Positions 17,770-27,368 of a stretch of 48,040 nt of DNA are shown here, piece by piece; position 1 is the stretch's first letter; the number at the start of each line of letters is the position of its first letter. Made by a program: the position numbers and the translations under genes. A model generated the notes under the pieces. The model had not been told where the DNA came from. It did not search any database and saw only the letters and a list, made by a program, of their open reading frames with translations. Source of the DNA: an uncultured Lachnospiraceae bacterium (GTDB taxonomy: Bacteria > Bacillota > Clostridia > Lachnospirales > Lachnospiraceae); the NCBI GenBank assembly GCA_947630875.1, contig CANRJG010000014.1:1-48040 (forward strand), given 5' to 3'.

Positions 17770-18576
17770 TTACGGCCCGCTGCCGGCTTTCCGCTTCGCC
17801 CGGACCACCAGCCGTTCCTCGGTTTGCCGTCCCGTATAAGGATAGCAGGTAATCAGCGTAATGCAGTCCGCTTTTTTTTCTATGCGCATGACGCTGTCGT
17901 CCTGCGCCGTTGTAATATACCGATCTGTCACCTGATAACAAAGCGTTTCATAAAAATTTGTGATGTAAATGGGGTCATTTTCCCTGAGTGCTTCACATTT
18001 TATGAAACGCTTTGTTCCGTTCCAGCCGTTATGCGCGGCAATCACCGCGTTGGTCCCCGCACCGCCGATGGGGACGGAAGTTTCACGAATCACGGCCGCG
18101 CCGTTACGCAGATTTTTTTCTTCGCTGCCCAGATATAACGGCAGTTTCAGCTGAATCGCCGGAATATCGATATACCCGAACAAACTGTCTTTCAGTCCGT
18201 ATGCCGGCAGGCGGATTTCAAATTCGGGATGTGCCCACTGATCTGTAAAATCCTGTCCGTTTTCCGCCAGACTGCGGTTGTATGCCTGCAGATCCGCATA
18301 CAGCCGTTCTAAATCCGCCGTGGCAGCCTCCCCATCCCCGGTTCCCGAGATGGCAACAGGCGGCGCGGCCGTTTCATTCCTGTATGCCTGATCCTTTGTT
18401 TCTTCCGTCCAGGCGGCGATTGCATCTACCCGTGCCATGGCATCTTTATTTTGGATATGAACCGACAAACCGCTGATGAACGGATACGCCGCTGTCAGCA
18501 TACCAATAAGTACGAGAACGGTTCCGATCTTTTTTCGTTTTTTGCTCTTCCGGAGGACTTCCTTCATATGTTTCAT
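17770..18576 (-). CDS. Class C sortase, second copy
   Basis: This 268-aa membrane-anchored transpeptidase has an N-terminal hydrophobic segment (about 17-36). Its sortase core carries His182 (AAHNGWNG), Cys244 (LITCYPYT) and Arg255 (ERLVVRAKR), the full catalytic set. Class C enzymes polymerise pilin subunits through a pilin-motif Lys. Unlike its neighbour it lacks the C-terminal membrane segment. The AHNGW box departs from the usual AH(S/R)G. The start at 18576 lies 131 bases inside the upstream sortase gene and has no clear ribosome site; a second ATG (18567) is possible. Last gene of the composite pilus cluster. It may be the housekeeping anchor or the enzyme adding a minor pilin. Confidence 0.88.
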   Translation of the reverse strand: MKHMKEVLRKSKKRKKIGTVLVLIGMLTAAYPFISGLSVHIQNKDAMARVDAIAAWTEETKDQAYRNETAAPPVAISGTGDGEAATADLERLYADLQAYNRSLAENGQDFTDQWAHPEFEIRLPAYGLKDSLFGYIDIPAIQLKLPLYLGSEEKNLRNGAAVIRETSVPIGGAGTNAVIAAHNGWNGTKRFIKCEALRENDPIYITNFYETLCYQVTDRYITTAQDDSVMRIEKKADCITLITCYPYTGRQTEERLVVRAKRKAGSGP

Positions 18577-19450
18577 AGATTCTGCGCAGCCGGATTGCCC
18601 GGCTGATTTTTTTATAATGCACGAACAGGCAGATCCACCACGCCGCCGCTGTCAGAACCAGAACGGCCTCAATGCCGTTGATGACGGTAAAGGCAGTCTG
18701 CTTCTGCGCTTTGATAAATGTAGCTGCAGTCTTGGGTTCTCCCTTTGCCGGAAAAAACCGCAGCGCATGAATCAGCAGGCGATGGGAATTGACCCCGTAA
18801 GGCGTACAGGTAATCAGCGTGAGCCGGTCTTCGTCTTTTTTGATTTGCAGTTTGTTAATCTCGGATGGCATTACCACTTCTTTTTCCTGTACTTCGTAAT
18901 AAATGGTCCGGTTATACACGGTAAGCGCAATCAAATCCCCCTTTTCCAGCAAATACAGATTGGTAAACAGCGTTCTGCTCTGCATTCCGGAATGTGCCAT
19001 CAGAATACAATGGGTGCCTTTTCCGCCCACCGGCAGAGAGGTGGAACTGACGTGTCCCACCCCTTTTTGCAGCACCGCATCCGACACGCCATGATAAACC
19101 GGAAGCTTCAAATTGATGGCGGGAATTTCTATGGTTGCCATGATATCCGTCAGATTCAGCATCCTGCTGTACGCTACGTCCGACCGATCGGCTTCATCAA
19201 ACCGAAACGCGCTGTCCACTGTGGTGCCGGTCTGAAACAGCTTCCGGTTGTAATTTTCCGCTTCCTGCAGCTGCTGTGCCTTTTCCGCATCCGGCATGGT
19301 CTTGCTTTCTTCCACATATTCCGCAGCATCCGCTTTCTGCCCATGATCCGTCCAAAGGGCGCTCAGCGGCGGATACAGCAGCACTGCGATCCCGATCATT
19401 AAAACGGCCATGCCTGCCTGATAGATTCTTTTCAGTCTCAGTGCTTTCAT
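18446..19450 (-). CDS. Class C (pilus-polymerising) sortase
   Basis: This 334-aa protein has an N-terminal membrane segment (about 12-32), the sortase domain with His153 (MAHSGMQSRTLFTNL), Cys215 (LITCTPYG) and Arg224 (SHRLLIHA), and a C-terminal membrane segment (about 254-279). This two-membrane-segment layout is typical of class C sortases. It lies directly after the LPRTG pilin gene and most likely joins backbone subunits through Lys to the Thr of LPRTG. The last ~40 residues are charged, look unlike the family and overlap the next gene by 131 bases, so a frameshift or real overlapping coding is possible. Confidence 0.92.
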   Translation of the reverse strand: MKALRLKRIYQAGMAVLMIGIAVLLYPPLSALWTDHGQKADAAEYVEESKTMPDAEKAQQLQEAENYNRKLFQTGTTVDSAFRFDEADRSDVAYSRMLNLTDIMATIEIPAINLKLPVYHGVSDAVLQKGVGHVSSTSLPVGGKGTHCILMAHSGMQSRTLFTNLYLLEKGDLIALTVYNRTIYYEVQEKEVVMPSEINKLQIKKDEDRLTLITCTPYGVNSHRLLIHALRFFPAKGEPKTAATFIKAQKQTAFTVINGIEAVLVLTAAAWWICLFVHYKKISRAIRLRRIYETYEGSPPEEQKTKKDRNRSRTYWYADSGVSVHQRFVGSYPK

Positions 19451-19486
19451 ATTTCAAGGTTTATCCTTTATCTTCTCCTGTCCCTG

Positions 19487-21046
19487 TCAGGAACGCAGTT
19501 TCTTTTCTCCCCGGCAGATCAGCAGCATGCCGCACACTGCGATCAGCGTGCCGGTTCCCAGAAACAGAAATGCGCCTGCGCCGCCGGTGCGCGGCAGATT
19601 TGTGGTGACAGGATCATTTTTGATGACAATTCTGCATGCACCGTCTTCCGCTCCATCTGCCACGCCGTCCTGATTTACATCCGCAATGGTCACCTGCGTC
19701 GTTCCGGCCAGCAGCGCATATCCCGAAACGGTAGCGGTTTCTCTGATCTGATAGGTTCCCAGATCCAGTCCGTCCAGACTCAGCACCCCGTTGGCCCCGG
19801 TCACAACCTGCGTCACTGCGCCCGATTCCGAAGAAGATGCAGCACGCCGATAAAATCCGTCCTTTCCCTGCGAAACAAAAGAAATCGTCCTGCCGGCCGC
19901 ATCCTGCACTTCAAAGCTGACGCCCTGCAGCTTGACGGAAGCATCCTTTGCCGACTGCTTGTCGATCTGTATTCTATAGGTATAAATGGGGACCGGGTCC
20001 GAAGAGATCGAAGGAACCTCATCATGACCGCTTGAAATAAACGGATCGGACGAATACTGCAGCGTGGCGGTATTGGACGCGGCGACATCGCCTGACGTTT
20101 CCGCAGCCTTTGCCTCTGCCGTCAGCGTCGCCGAATAACGCAGCATCACTTTTGCATATCCCCGAATGGCCGAATAGGTAAACGAGGCTGAAAAACCATT
20201 GGTTTCGGTGGCAATATCCGCACCGGACGACAGCAGTACCCATCCTGTTGCCGGATTGGTTCCGATACTTTCTGCGGCATTGCCGGTGAGCGCCTGATTG
20301 GCCGTATAGTACACCTGTATGGACGATGCCGATAATGCCAGTCCCTTTGACATATGATCCCCTACAACAAAAGTAGTGGCCGCTGCATTCTCCGGATATA
20401 CCGGAATGTCTGCGGTAATGGAGAATGGAATACTGTCCCCGATGGCCGCATGATTGTCCGTATCGATGATTTCCTTTGTAATTCCGGTCTCATCATATTT
20501 GGGCGAAATATCCACCTGATTTTTCAGCATATAAACGCCATTCGTTACGTAAACCGGAAAGGATGCGGTCATATACTGATAAATCCGATCAGGCTGTATG
20601 GCCCTGCCGGTCAGCACATACTGGCCGGGTACCACCGTAGTGGCCGTATCTGCCGGAATCGTGTATGCCTGTGGCACATGATTGGCCGTACAGTATGCCG
20701 CATAACCGTCAAGTACCTGCTTCACCCCCACCGACTCCGGCTCCAGCTTCTGGTATGCTTCCGTGGTCTGTGGGGCTTCCTTTCTGGTCTGCAGATAGGA
20801 TTTAAAATTCTCATGAAACACATATTCCAGTGCATTTGCTTTCTGATTGTATTTGATCTGCATTACGGTATACGCGTAAAATGTATCTCCCGCTTCTCCG
20901 TCTACGCGAATGGTTCCGTTGGTTCCTTCCGTGAGTGCTGTCTCACCGGAAGCATACTCTCCTGTCCCGCTGATGCTGGCCTGTACCCGTACCGACAGCA
21001 GCAGGCATAATAAACATGTCATTCCCAAAAACCGGTATACTTTCAT
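19487..21046 (-). CDS. LPXTG backbone pilin, isopeptide-forming (SpaA/SpaH-like)
   Basis: This 519-aa secreted protein has a signal peptide (1 to about 24, LCLLLSVRVQA). Immunoglobulin-like pilin domains follow, then a CNA-B domain with an E-box (YQIRETAT). The sorting signal is LPRTG (484-488), hydrophobic segment and RGEKK tail. A pilin-like motif with Lys occurs near residue 180 (VDISPKYDE), the likely polymerisation Lys, though it departs from the classical VYPKN. GGGAG lies before the ATG at 21046, which overlaps the stop of the upstream adhesin (ATGA). A possible longer start inside the adhesin gene is rejected. Two class C sortases follow, so it is the probable shaft subunit. Confidence 0.9.
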   Translation of the reverse strand: MKVYRFLGMTCLLCLLLSVRVQASISGTGEYASGETALTEGTNGTIRVDGEAGDTFYAYTVMQIKYNQKANALEYVFHENFKSYLQTRKEAPQTTEAYQKLEPESVGVKQVLDGYAAYCTANHVPQAYTIPADTATTVVPGQYVLTGRAIQPDRIYQYMTASFPVYVTNGVYMLKNQVDISPKYDETGITKEIIDTDNHAAIGDSIPFSITADIPVYPENAAATTFVVGDHMSKGLALSASSIQVYYTANQALTGNAAESIGTNPATGWVLLSSGADIATETNGFSASFTYSAIRGYAKVMLRYSATLTAEAKAAETSGDVAASNTATLQYSSDPFISSGHDEVPSISSDPVPIYTYRIQIDKQSAKDASVKLQGVSFEVQDAAGRTISFVSQGKDGFYRRAASSSESGAVTQVVTGANGVLSLDGLDLGTYQIRETATVSGYALLAGTTQVTIADVNQDGVADGAEDGACRIVIKNDPVTTNLPRTGGAGAFLFLGTGTLIAVCGMLLICRGEKKLRS

Positions 21047-24000
21047 TTTCTCCCTGCCTTTCCTGCGATGGATTTTCTGTATCTGCGTTCCATCCATATA
21101 GTTATTAAAAAGCTCACGGCTGCCATCAGAAGTCCGCCTGCTTCCGTTCTTAAAATACCTGTGCTACCTGCCAGCGGAAGCGCCGAAACAAGCGCTTTGT
21201 CCTCTACAAGCACTTCAATCTGTACATTCTCCGGCGTAATATTCTTTATCTCTTCTTTTGTATGGAGCAAAACGCTGCCGTCTTCCGAAAAATCCAGCTG
21301 TATCATTTCCGGATACAGATCATATCCCGAAGGCGCCCGGACTTCTTTAATGTAATAGCTGCCGGGCTGCAGTCCGTAAAGATGCAGCACGCCGTCCTGA
21401 TCCGTGGTTCCGTTGGATTCCGTCAATTTTGTTTTTCTCTGAGAATCTATATAGGCTTCTGCAGGCGTTTTCCCGGCCGGGTCGGTATACAATGCAAATC
21501 CCGCGTTCTGCAGAAAACTTTCCTTCCCGTCCGATTTCCGAATCAGCAGCTCATGGGGTTTTAACTGATATACATAGCATACCGTTACCGGTTCCATTGT
21601 ACGAATGGTGCCTTCCGCATTGGATGGCCGCGTTTTTAATACATACCGCTCAAAATTTTTTTCACTGGTCGTATAACTGTCCAGATAATGCAGTGTTCGT
21701 TCCTCCGGCGTAGTCAGCTGATTCCCCTTTGTGTCCACATGTTTTATGGTCAGAAGGACCTCGGCAGGCGCGTAAATATAGTAAACATCCGTATCTTCCA
21801 CCGCGGTTCCTTCGGTATTGCCGGAATCGTCCACCTGTATATATCCGTAGATTTCCACAGGTTTTGTCGTATAATGGGACTGATATTTATAATCTTCTAT
21901 GACAGAAACGGCCAGTTCTTTGTTTTGCTGATCCACAAAATGGGTTGTGATCCGGATATCCATCAGTACATTGATTGCCGTAAATGTAATTGTATCCTGT
22001 GTCAGCACCACATTTTTGACATCTGTGCCGCGCATCAGCGTTCCGTTTTTGATGGTACTGCCGTCCGTCAATACAACATCGCTGTCTGCAATCCAGCCGG
22101 AAAATTCATAACCCTGATTCGGGATTTCCTCACTTCCGGAGGGATTTCTTCCATACAGCTGCTTTTCAGACGAAATCCCGGATATTTCCCCGTTGCCGTC
22201 AGTTTTATATAAAACCTCCACCTCTTTGATTCTGACCACCGCGCTGTCTTGCATTGTCACATTCTGCGCAAGATTGCTGACGGTCGCCGTGTTAATCAGA
22301 TCTTCCGTACATGCCGCCGTGTCCACCTGATAAGTAAAAACACAGCGCTGGTCTGCCGTATTCATTTTTTCCACATCAATATTGCGGCCTGTACTGTAAC
22401 TGATATCATCCTGCGACGTGATCCTGATATTGTCCCCGAAGGGGCCGGTTCCCCGAAGGCTTTCTGCAATGATCTTTCCGCCTTCCGTACTCAAAATGTC
22501 TGACAGATCAAACCGGATGCCGAATGAATTTTCTACCGGATTCCAGACCTCTACGGTATAGCCGACCTGGTCTCCGGGCGTATACACCTCCCGGTCCGCC
22601 TGTTTTTCAATGGCCAGACTGCCGAGAAACGGCGGCACTTCCACTGTCACCGTCTCCAGCTCTGCTCTTCCGCCGGTATAACCGTACTCTCCGAAGACAC
22701 TGTTTTCTACCGTTTCAATCATCTGATTCAGCAGAACATCATAGGTGACTTCAAAGCTTTCCCCATACGCCAGCGGTTCGCTCAAATAGATATTCACATA
22801 ATCCCCGGCGAATTCCTGCCCCACATACTCCGAATCCACAACAATCTCCGCGTCTATGTTTCCTGTGCGCTGATAACTGTCATATATTTCCCCGGCGGCA
22901 TAGGACCAGGTCTTTAATACGGTTCCGTCCATTCCTTTTTTTTGAACCACCAGCGACTGCAAATCCAATGCGTACGCTTTACGTACAGTCCCCAATGAAT
23001 CGTACAGTGTAACATGCGTTGCAACTCCACCCGGCGTCAGTTGTCTGCAGCATATCATATAACGGATTTTCTGATCTTCAGGCCTGTACGCTTCCCTGTC
23101 TGCCGTCTTTGTCATTTCCACCTCACACGGGGCTTCCGGCCCCAGTGATTCTGTGATTTTAACTTTTTTTGCATTCTCTGCAGAGGCATAGGCCGTATTT
23201 TTGATTCTCGGCAGTTTATCCGGATCAAACGCTGCAGTGGAAACCGTATATTCCAAAACCATGGTGCTGTCCGGCTCCAGATTTTGTTTTGTCGTAACGG
23301 TAAACCGTTTCCGATCCCCTTCAATCTTCAGATTGGATGCATACAGGGGGATTTGCGTTCCGTTCTTTTTCAGAGATGTCACATTGACAATGGAACCTTC
23401 CGTGATTTCGTCTTCAATCACCACATTGGATGCCGTCGCGCCCTGATCCGTTACGGTAAGGGTATAAGTAATCGTATCCCCCAAATGATATTTGGTTTTG
23501 TCCGCCGCTTTTGCAATACGAAGTCTTGCAGCTCCCAGCGGCTCTGTCCGCACTTCATTTGTCACGGCGGATTCCCCGTTGATCCGTACCTCAGCAGAAT
23601 TGGTAAATGCTGTTCCGTAAACCAGACGGTCATTGATTTCACCTGTTACCACCAGTTCAAAACTGCCGTCAGATGCGGGTGATGCCGCCAGATACGCCGG
23701 ATCGATCACCACCTTCATCTGTGTCCCGCCATCCTGTGCCGATCTGGTCACATGGTACTGATCTGATGTGAGAATTGATCTGCTGCCGTTCTTTACCACA
23801 GAAACGATGATTCCGCTGATTGTCACTTCTTTCGGGATCATATCCGTAATGATAAACGACTGATAATGCATCTTATAAGCCCTTAAATCCGCCATGTTCT
23901 GACGGATGATGTACGTAATTTCATCTCCGATTTTTGCTCCGGTGCTGGTTGTCACCTCTCTGGTGCCCAATCGAATCTTTTTTTCCGGCGGCGGATCCAC

Positions 24001-25353
24001 GTTGACTTTCACATCATTGGACGAAAAACTTTCTCCGTTGATCCGGGTTATGCCGGTATTGGAAATCATACAGGCATCTGCAGCCTGTTCTGTACTGGCC
24101 CGAAAAGACAGGGTAATTGTCTCGCCCGTATACGTCAGAGACTTCTTTGAAGCAGAGGACAGACTGACATTTTTCGCCGCGGCTTTCAACAGCCTGCTTC
24201 CCGCATCATATGTGATCGTATACGCGTCGGAAATATCCTGTCCGTCCGCATATACCTTTGCTGAACCGACAATGTATTCCGTCCTGTCCGGCACGGTATC
24301 TTCTATGGAAAAAGATTTGTACAACACAGAGGAATCGGTATTGAAATCTTCAATCTGCTGATGAATATGAAATTCCAGGATATCTCCGGATTGTGCATGA
24401 GAAATTTCCCGGACTTCCTTTTCCAGTACCGTTTTTCCATCCTGCAGATAGTGGGTCACGGTTTTCTCCGGTTTTTTCGGGATGACAGGATTGAAGCTTA
24501 CGCCGATTTTCGGCGCATACCAGTAAGAGCCGCTTTTTGAAACCATGGTAAACACAGGCGTTTCCTCCGGATTGCCAAAAATCACCGATGCGCATTCAAA
24601 ATTTTTTCCGCCGATTTTATCTTCCCAGACCGGCGTATTGCGGGTACCCTGAAACTTATACATGCCTTCCTCAAAGCCATAGGTCACAATGGTATTGTCG
24701 GTGAGACTGACCGTGTACGGCTTATCTGTCCGAAGAGCCACCCCTTCCAGCGGTTCCCCGGTCACGGTGGGATTCAGCGAATAAAATCCTATATTTGCAT
24801 TTTTCAAAGAAAGCTTCTCTCCGTCCGAAAAAAGCTCCATCTTCATATTGACCGCAGCAATATTATGCAAAAAGATACCGGTCCAAAAATTGTTGTTCAA
24901 CAGTATTGCACTTCTGGACAGACTGGTGATAATCTCCGGATATTTGTCAGACAGGCTGTCTCCCAGACCGGTCCCTTTTTGAAAATCTGTAAATGTAATT
25001 CTGGCAGATACCGTTTTTGTCTGGTTTCCGTCCTTTATGATGCCAATCCGGTTATAGGTAACCACCACCTTATCGCTTGTTTTCGCCGCCTGTGGTGCAA
25101 CTACAATTTTGGAATCATCGACCTCATACCCGGCATAGGAAAACCCGCTGGCAGATGCAATATTCGCTTTTCCGTCCGATACGGCGGAAAACAACGCCGG
25201 CTGTACCAGAACATTTGCGCTGGCGATACTGACTTTGCGGATCTGCGGTACGGAATCGGCGTAAACCGCTGTCATCAGCCGCGGCAGGTTCGTACAGACA
25301 GCGGCGAAAATCATACAAAATGTAATACTGAACCATCGTTTCAATTTCTTCAT
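21043..25353 (-). CDS. Large sortase-anchored adhesin, likely pilus tip protein
   Basis: This 1436-aa protein has a signal peptide (1 to about 32) and a long region of repeated beta-sandwich domains of the isopeptide-forming fimbrial and DUF11-like type (for example AAKAADKTKYHLGDTITYT-like blocks near 600-700 and later TKTADREAYRP, EKQADREVYTPGD). Two MucBP-like modules (about 1135-1266) follow, then a CNA-B/SpaA domain (about 1267-1378) and a C-terminal anchor LPLAG (1392-1396), hydrophobic stretch and RRYRK. LPLAG has Ala where Thr is usual. The ATG at 25353 overlaps the FHA gene stop (ATGA), and the end overlaps the backbone pilin by 4 bases. Size and order (adhesin, backbone, sortases) suggest the tip subunit. 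MucBP modules suggest mucin binding. Confidence 0.88.
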   Translation of the reverse strand: MKKLKRWFSITFCMIFAAVCTNLPRLMTAVYADSVPQIRKVSIASANVLVQPALFSAVSDGKANIASASGFSYAGYEVDDSKIVVAPQAAKTSDKVVVTYNRIGIIKDGNQTKTVSARITFTDFQKGTGLGDSLSDKYPEIITSLSRSAILLNNNFWTGIFLHNIAAVNMKMELFSDGEKLSLKNANIGFYSLNPTVTGEPLEGVALRTDKPYTVSLTDNTIVTYGFEEGMYKFQGTRNTPVWEDKIGGKNFECASVIFGNPEETPVFTMVSKSGSYWYAPKIGVSFNPVIPKKPEKTVTHYLQDGKTVLEKEVREISHAQSGDILEFHIHQQIEDFNTDSSVLYKSFSIEDTVPDRTEYIVGSAKVYADGQDISDAYTITYDAGSRLLKAAAKNVSLSSASKKSLTYTGETITLSFRASTEQAADACMISNTGITRINGESFSSNDVKVNVDPPPEKKIRLGTREVTTSTGAKIGDEITYIIRQNMADLRAYKMHYQSFIITDMIPKEVTISGIIVSVVKNGSRSILTSDQYHVTRSAQDGGTQMKVVIDPAYLAASPASDGSFELVVTGEINDRLVYGTAFTNSAEVRINGESAVTNEVRTEPLGAARLRIAKAADKTKYHLGDTITYTLTVTDQGATASNVVIEDEITEGSIVNVTSLKKNGTQIPLYASNLKIEGDRKRFTVTTKQNLEPDSTMVLEYTVSTAAFDPDKLPRIKNTAYASAENAKKVKITESLGPEAPCEVEMTKTADREAYRPEDQKIRYMICCRQLTPGGVATHVTLYDSLGTVRKAYALDLQSLVVQKKGMDGTVLKTWSYAAGEIYDSYQRTGNIDAEIVVDSEYVGQEFAGDYVNIYLSEPLAYGESFEVTYDVLLNQMIETVENSVFGEYGYTGGRAELETVTVEVPPFLGSLAIEKQADREVYTPGDQVGYTVEVWNPVENSFGIRFDLSDILSTEGGKIIAESLRGTGPFGDNIRITSQDDISYSTGRNIDVEKMNTADQRCVFTYQVDTAACTEDLINTATVSNLAQNVTMQDSAVVRIKEVEVLYKTDGNGEISGISSEKQLYGRNPSGSEEIPNQGYEFSGWIADSDVVLTDGSTIKNGTLMRGTDVKNVVLTQDTITFTAINVLMDIRITTHFVDQQNKELAVSVIEDYKYQSHYTTKPVEIYGYIQVDDSGNTEGTAVEDTDVYYIYAPAEVLLTIKHVDTKGNQLTTPEERTLHYLDSYTTSEKNFERYVLKTRPSNAEGTIRTMEPVTVCYVYQLKPHELLIRKSDGKESFLQNAGFALYTDPAGKTPAEAYIDSQRKTKLTESNGTTDQDGVLHLYGLQPGSYYIKEVRAPSGYDLYPEMIQLDFSEDGSVLLHTKEEIKNITPENVQIEVLVEDKALVSALPLAGSTGILRTEAGGLLMAAVSFLITIWMERRYRKSIAGKAGRK

Positions 25354-26522
25354 TGATTCCCTGCCTTTCTCACTTCGAATTCCAATCTGCCCAGCCGGAT
25401 CCGGTCTCCATACCGGACTGCCTGGGATATTCCGTCTTCCAGCAGTGCGCCGTTTAACCAGGTTCCCTCCGCGGAATGCAGATCCGAAAGCCGAACGCCT
25501 CCTTTGACCAGATCAAACTTTGCATGAAATCTTGAAATACTTTCATCCTTAATACAGGCATCCGCCGCATAGGGTATGCTGCCGATCAGGAACGGGAACG
25601 TCCCGACTTCAAATGACGGCTGTCCTTTGTTCAGCGCCGTCAGTACAAACTGCTGCGAAATATTATCATTATCTTCCCATCCTGCAGTATGCTCCGTATC
25701 CGCACGTCCGGGCATTGACTGAAGCATATCCCGCTCTCTTTCTGTTTTTGCCCTTCTGCGCTTTGCTTTTTTTGTTTTTTCCGGCCTGGCTTCGCTGTAA
25801 GGAACCGGCGGCAGCACCTCTTTTTCCCAGTCTTCCTCTTCTTCCGCAAACAGCTTTGCTATGCCTTTCCGGATCGGCAGTTTTGCTTCTTCTGTTGTTC
25901 TTTGTACATCCGCAAGGAACTGCACGGATTCATTCACCGTCTGTACATTTGTCTCTGTCATCAGATATGTCGGCACAGTTTCTTCCGTCTGCGGCTGTCT
26001 TAGACTGTCCAGAATTTCCTCCAGACGCACCGCTTCCTCTCTGACCATCCGGAAAAATAAACAGGCCGTTTTTAATGCCGTTGCATCCTCCGGATCAATG
26101 ACAGCCAGAATCGTTTCACACAGAAGATTCAAACTGCTTCCGTCAAAATCCGTAAACGGATCATAACAGAAAAAGACCTGCTCCCCGGATTTGTCCCAGA
26201 AAATACATGCCGGATCCAGTACAATATGATTCGCATCCAGAAAATACGCCTCCATATTTGCCGACAGAATATGCAGCGTATCAAACAGAATCTGCAGACA
26301 TCGCCGATTCATAGGTTTTCCCTCAAACGTGGCTGTCATGGACTGCATTCTGCTGATTTCATACGCAAAACGGATTGCTGCGCCGCTTTTGGATATTTCC
26401 GGGCGCAGCATCCCTTCGATACGGTTGTTTTGCAGCATGGAAACTGTCAGCATATCGAAGGTTCCGCTCTCTTCTTCAAAAATCAGGTAATTGTTGTTCA
26501 GATTTCTTACATACTTTCTCAT
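25350..26522 (-). CDS. FHA-domain protein with DUF6382-like N-terminus (Tad locus)
   Basis: This protein of about 390 aa has no signal peptide. Residues 1 to about 180 form a mixed domain that I recall as DUF6382, then a low-complexity basic linker (KKAKRRRAKTERERD), then a C-terminal FHA domain (about 300-385) with the Gly-Ser-x-x-His-like core SISRFHAKF and a late TWLNG. FHA domains bind phosphothreonine peptides, which implies control by a Ser/Thr kinase. Such proteins accompany clostridial Tad loci. The start at 26522 (ATG) is chosen; a TTG at 26561 would overlap the upstream TadE-like gene. Its stop overlaps the adhesin start, linking the Tad and sortase-pilus parts. Confidence 0.8.
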   Translation of the reverse strand: MRKYVRNLNNNYLIFEEESGTFDMLTVSMLQNNRIEGMLRPEISKSGAAIRFAYEISRMQSMTATFEGKPMNRRCLQILFDTLHILSANMEAYFLDANHIVLDPACIFWDKSGEQVFFCYDPFTDFDGSSLNLLCETILAVIDPEDATALKTACLFFRMVREEAVRLEEILDSLRQPQTEETVPTYLMTETNVQTVNESVQFLADVQRTTEEAKLPIRKGIAKLFAEEEEDWEKEVLPPVPYSEARPEKTKKAKRRRAKTERERDMLQSMPGRADTEHTAGWEDNDNISQQFVLTALNKGQPSFEVGTFPFLIGSIPYAADACIKDESISRFHAKFDLVKGGVRLSDLHSAEGTWLNGALLEDGISQAVRYGDRIRLGRLEFEVRKAGNQ

Positions 26523-26532
26523 TGGTGTTCTT

Positions 26533-26934
26533 TTACTCCGTGACTGTATTCTTAATTTCAATCAGGCCAAGGGCTTTCCGGATCATTTCCGGTGCATAGC
26601 AGCCGGTACCGGAGAATTTTTCCTGAATCTCCATCCTCTGATTTAAAAACGGAAACAGGATACTTCCCTTTGTCTCTGCCGTCCACGCAATGCTTCCGGC
26701 ATCGGTCTGCATCTGGATGGCTTTGGCCGATACACATTCCTGCTGCATCTGCGTCAGACAGGCATCGTCCTCTGTTCTGCCAAAGGCTCTTTCCCGCACA
26801 CAGCGAAATGTCTTTTCCGCAATCACCGCCTTGTCATGTTCATAGAATCCAAGAAAAATGAAAAAAAATATGACACACAGCACCACCGGCAGCAAAAGCG
26901 CCGCTTCAATGGTAAAACTGGCTTTCCACCTCAT
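26533..26934 (-). CDS. Small TadE-like pseudopilin
   Basis: This 133-aa protein begins MRWKASFTIEAALLLPVV, where SFTIEAA is the TadE/TadF prepilin-like motif followed by one membrane segment (about 10-32); the rest is predicted outside. The Glu at +5 of the motif is typical of prepilins cleaved by a prepilin peptidase. The ATG at 26934 overlaps the prepilin peptidase stop (ATGA), and GGAGG lies 8 bases upstream. Larger upstream extensions in this frame are antisense-like noise. Likely a minor pilin priming the Flp fibre. Confidence 0.85.
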   Translation of the reverse strand: MRWKASFTIEAALLLPVVLCVIFFFIFLGFYEHDKAVIAEKTFRCVRERAFGRTEDDACLTQMQQECVSAKAIQMQTDAGSIAWTAETKGSILFPFLNQRMEIQEKFSGTGCYAPEMIRKALGLIEIKNTVTE

Positions 26935-27350
26935 GATATCGCCTCCGTTAAAAACAGCAGCAGCTCCGCCGCAAGCAGAAACGGAATCCACGGCAGGCTG
27001 TATCGAATCGTTTTCTTTCTGCACTTCATCAAAGCGATGCCGACAACTGCAGACAGTATGCAGGCAATCAAAAGCAGCTGCATACAGACCAGCCACCCGG
27101 TCAGCATGCCTACGCCGGTCAGTAAAATGCCGTCGCCGGTGCCGATATGTTCTTTCACCGCACGTGAAAGTACAATCAGCGCAATGCCCGGCACCATGCC
27201 GATCATGCCGCTTTGCACTTCTCCCGTGATCAGAAGCCAGAGCAGGCCTGCAAAAGATCCTGACAGCAACAGCCACAGCGGAACCGTGCCCGTCCGGAGA
27301 TCACTGAAGGCCGCAAGACCGGTATAACCTATGCAGATAATATTTTTCAT
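26931..27350 (-). CDS. Prepilin peptidase, A24 family (TadV/CpaA-like)
   Basis: This 139-aa integral membrane aspartic protease has Asp17 in FSDLRTG and Asp73 in GTGDG, the two catalytic residues of the family, and about five hydrophobic segments. It lacks the N-terminal methylase region of longer PilD enzymes, as TadV proteins do. The start at 27350 has GGAGG about 10 bases upstream. An in-frame ATG at 27437 with an equally good GGAGG lies inside a tandem repeat and would add 29 basic residues ahead of the first membrane segment, which looks spurious. It probably processes the Flp pilin and the TadE-like proteins of this cluster. Confidence 0.88.
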   Translation of the reverse strand: MKNIICIGYTGLAAFSDLRTGTVPLWLLLSGSFAGLLWLLITGEVQSGMIGMVPGIALIVLSRAVKEHIGTGDGILLTGVGMLTGWLVCMQLLLIACILSAVVGIALMKCRKKTIRYSLPWIPFLLAAELLLFLTEAIS

Positions 27351-27368
27351 GTATTGCCTTCCTCCAAA

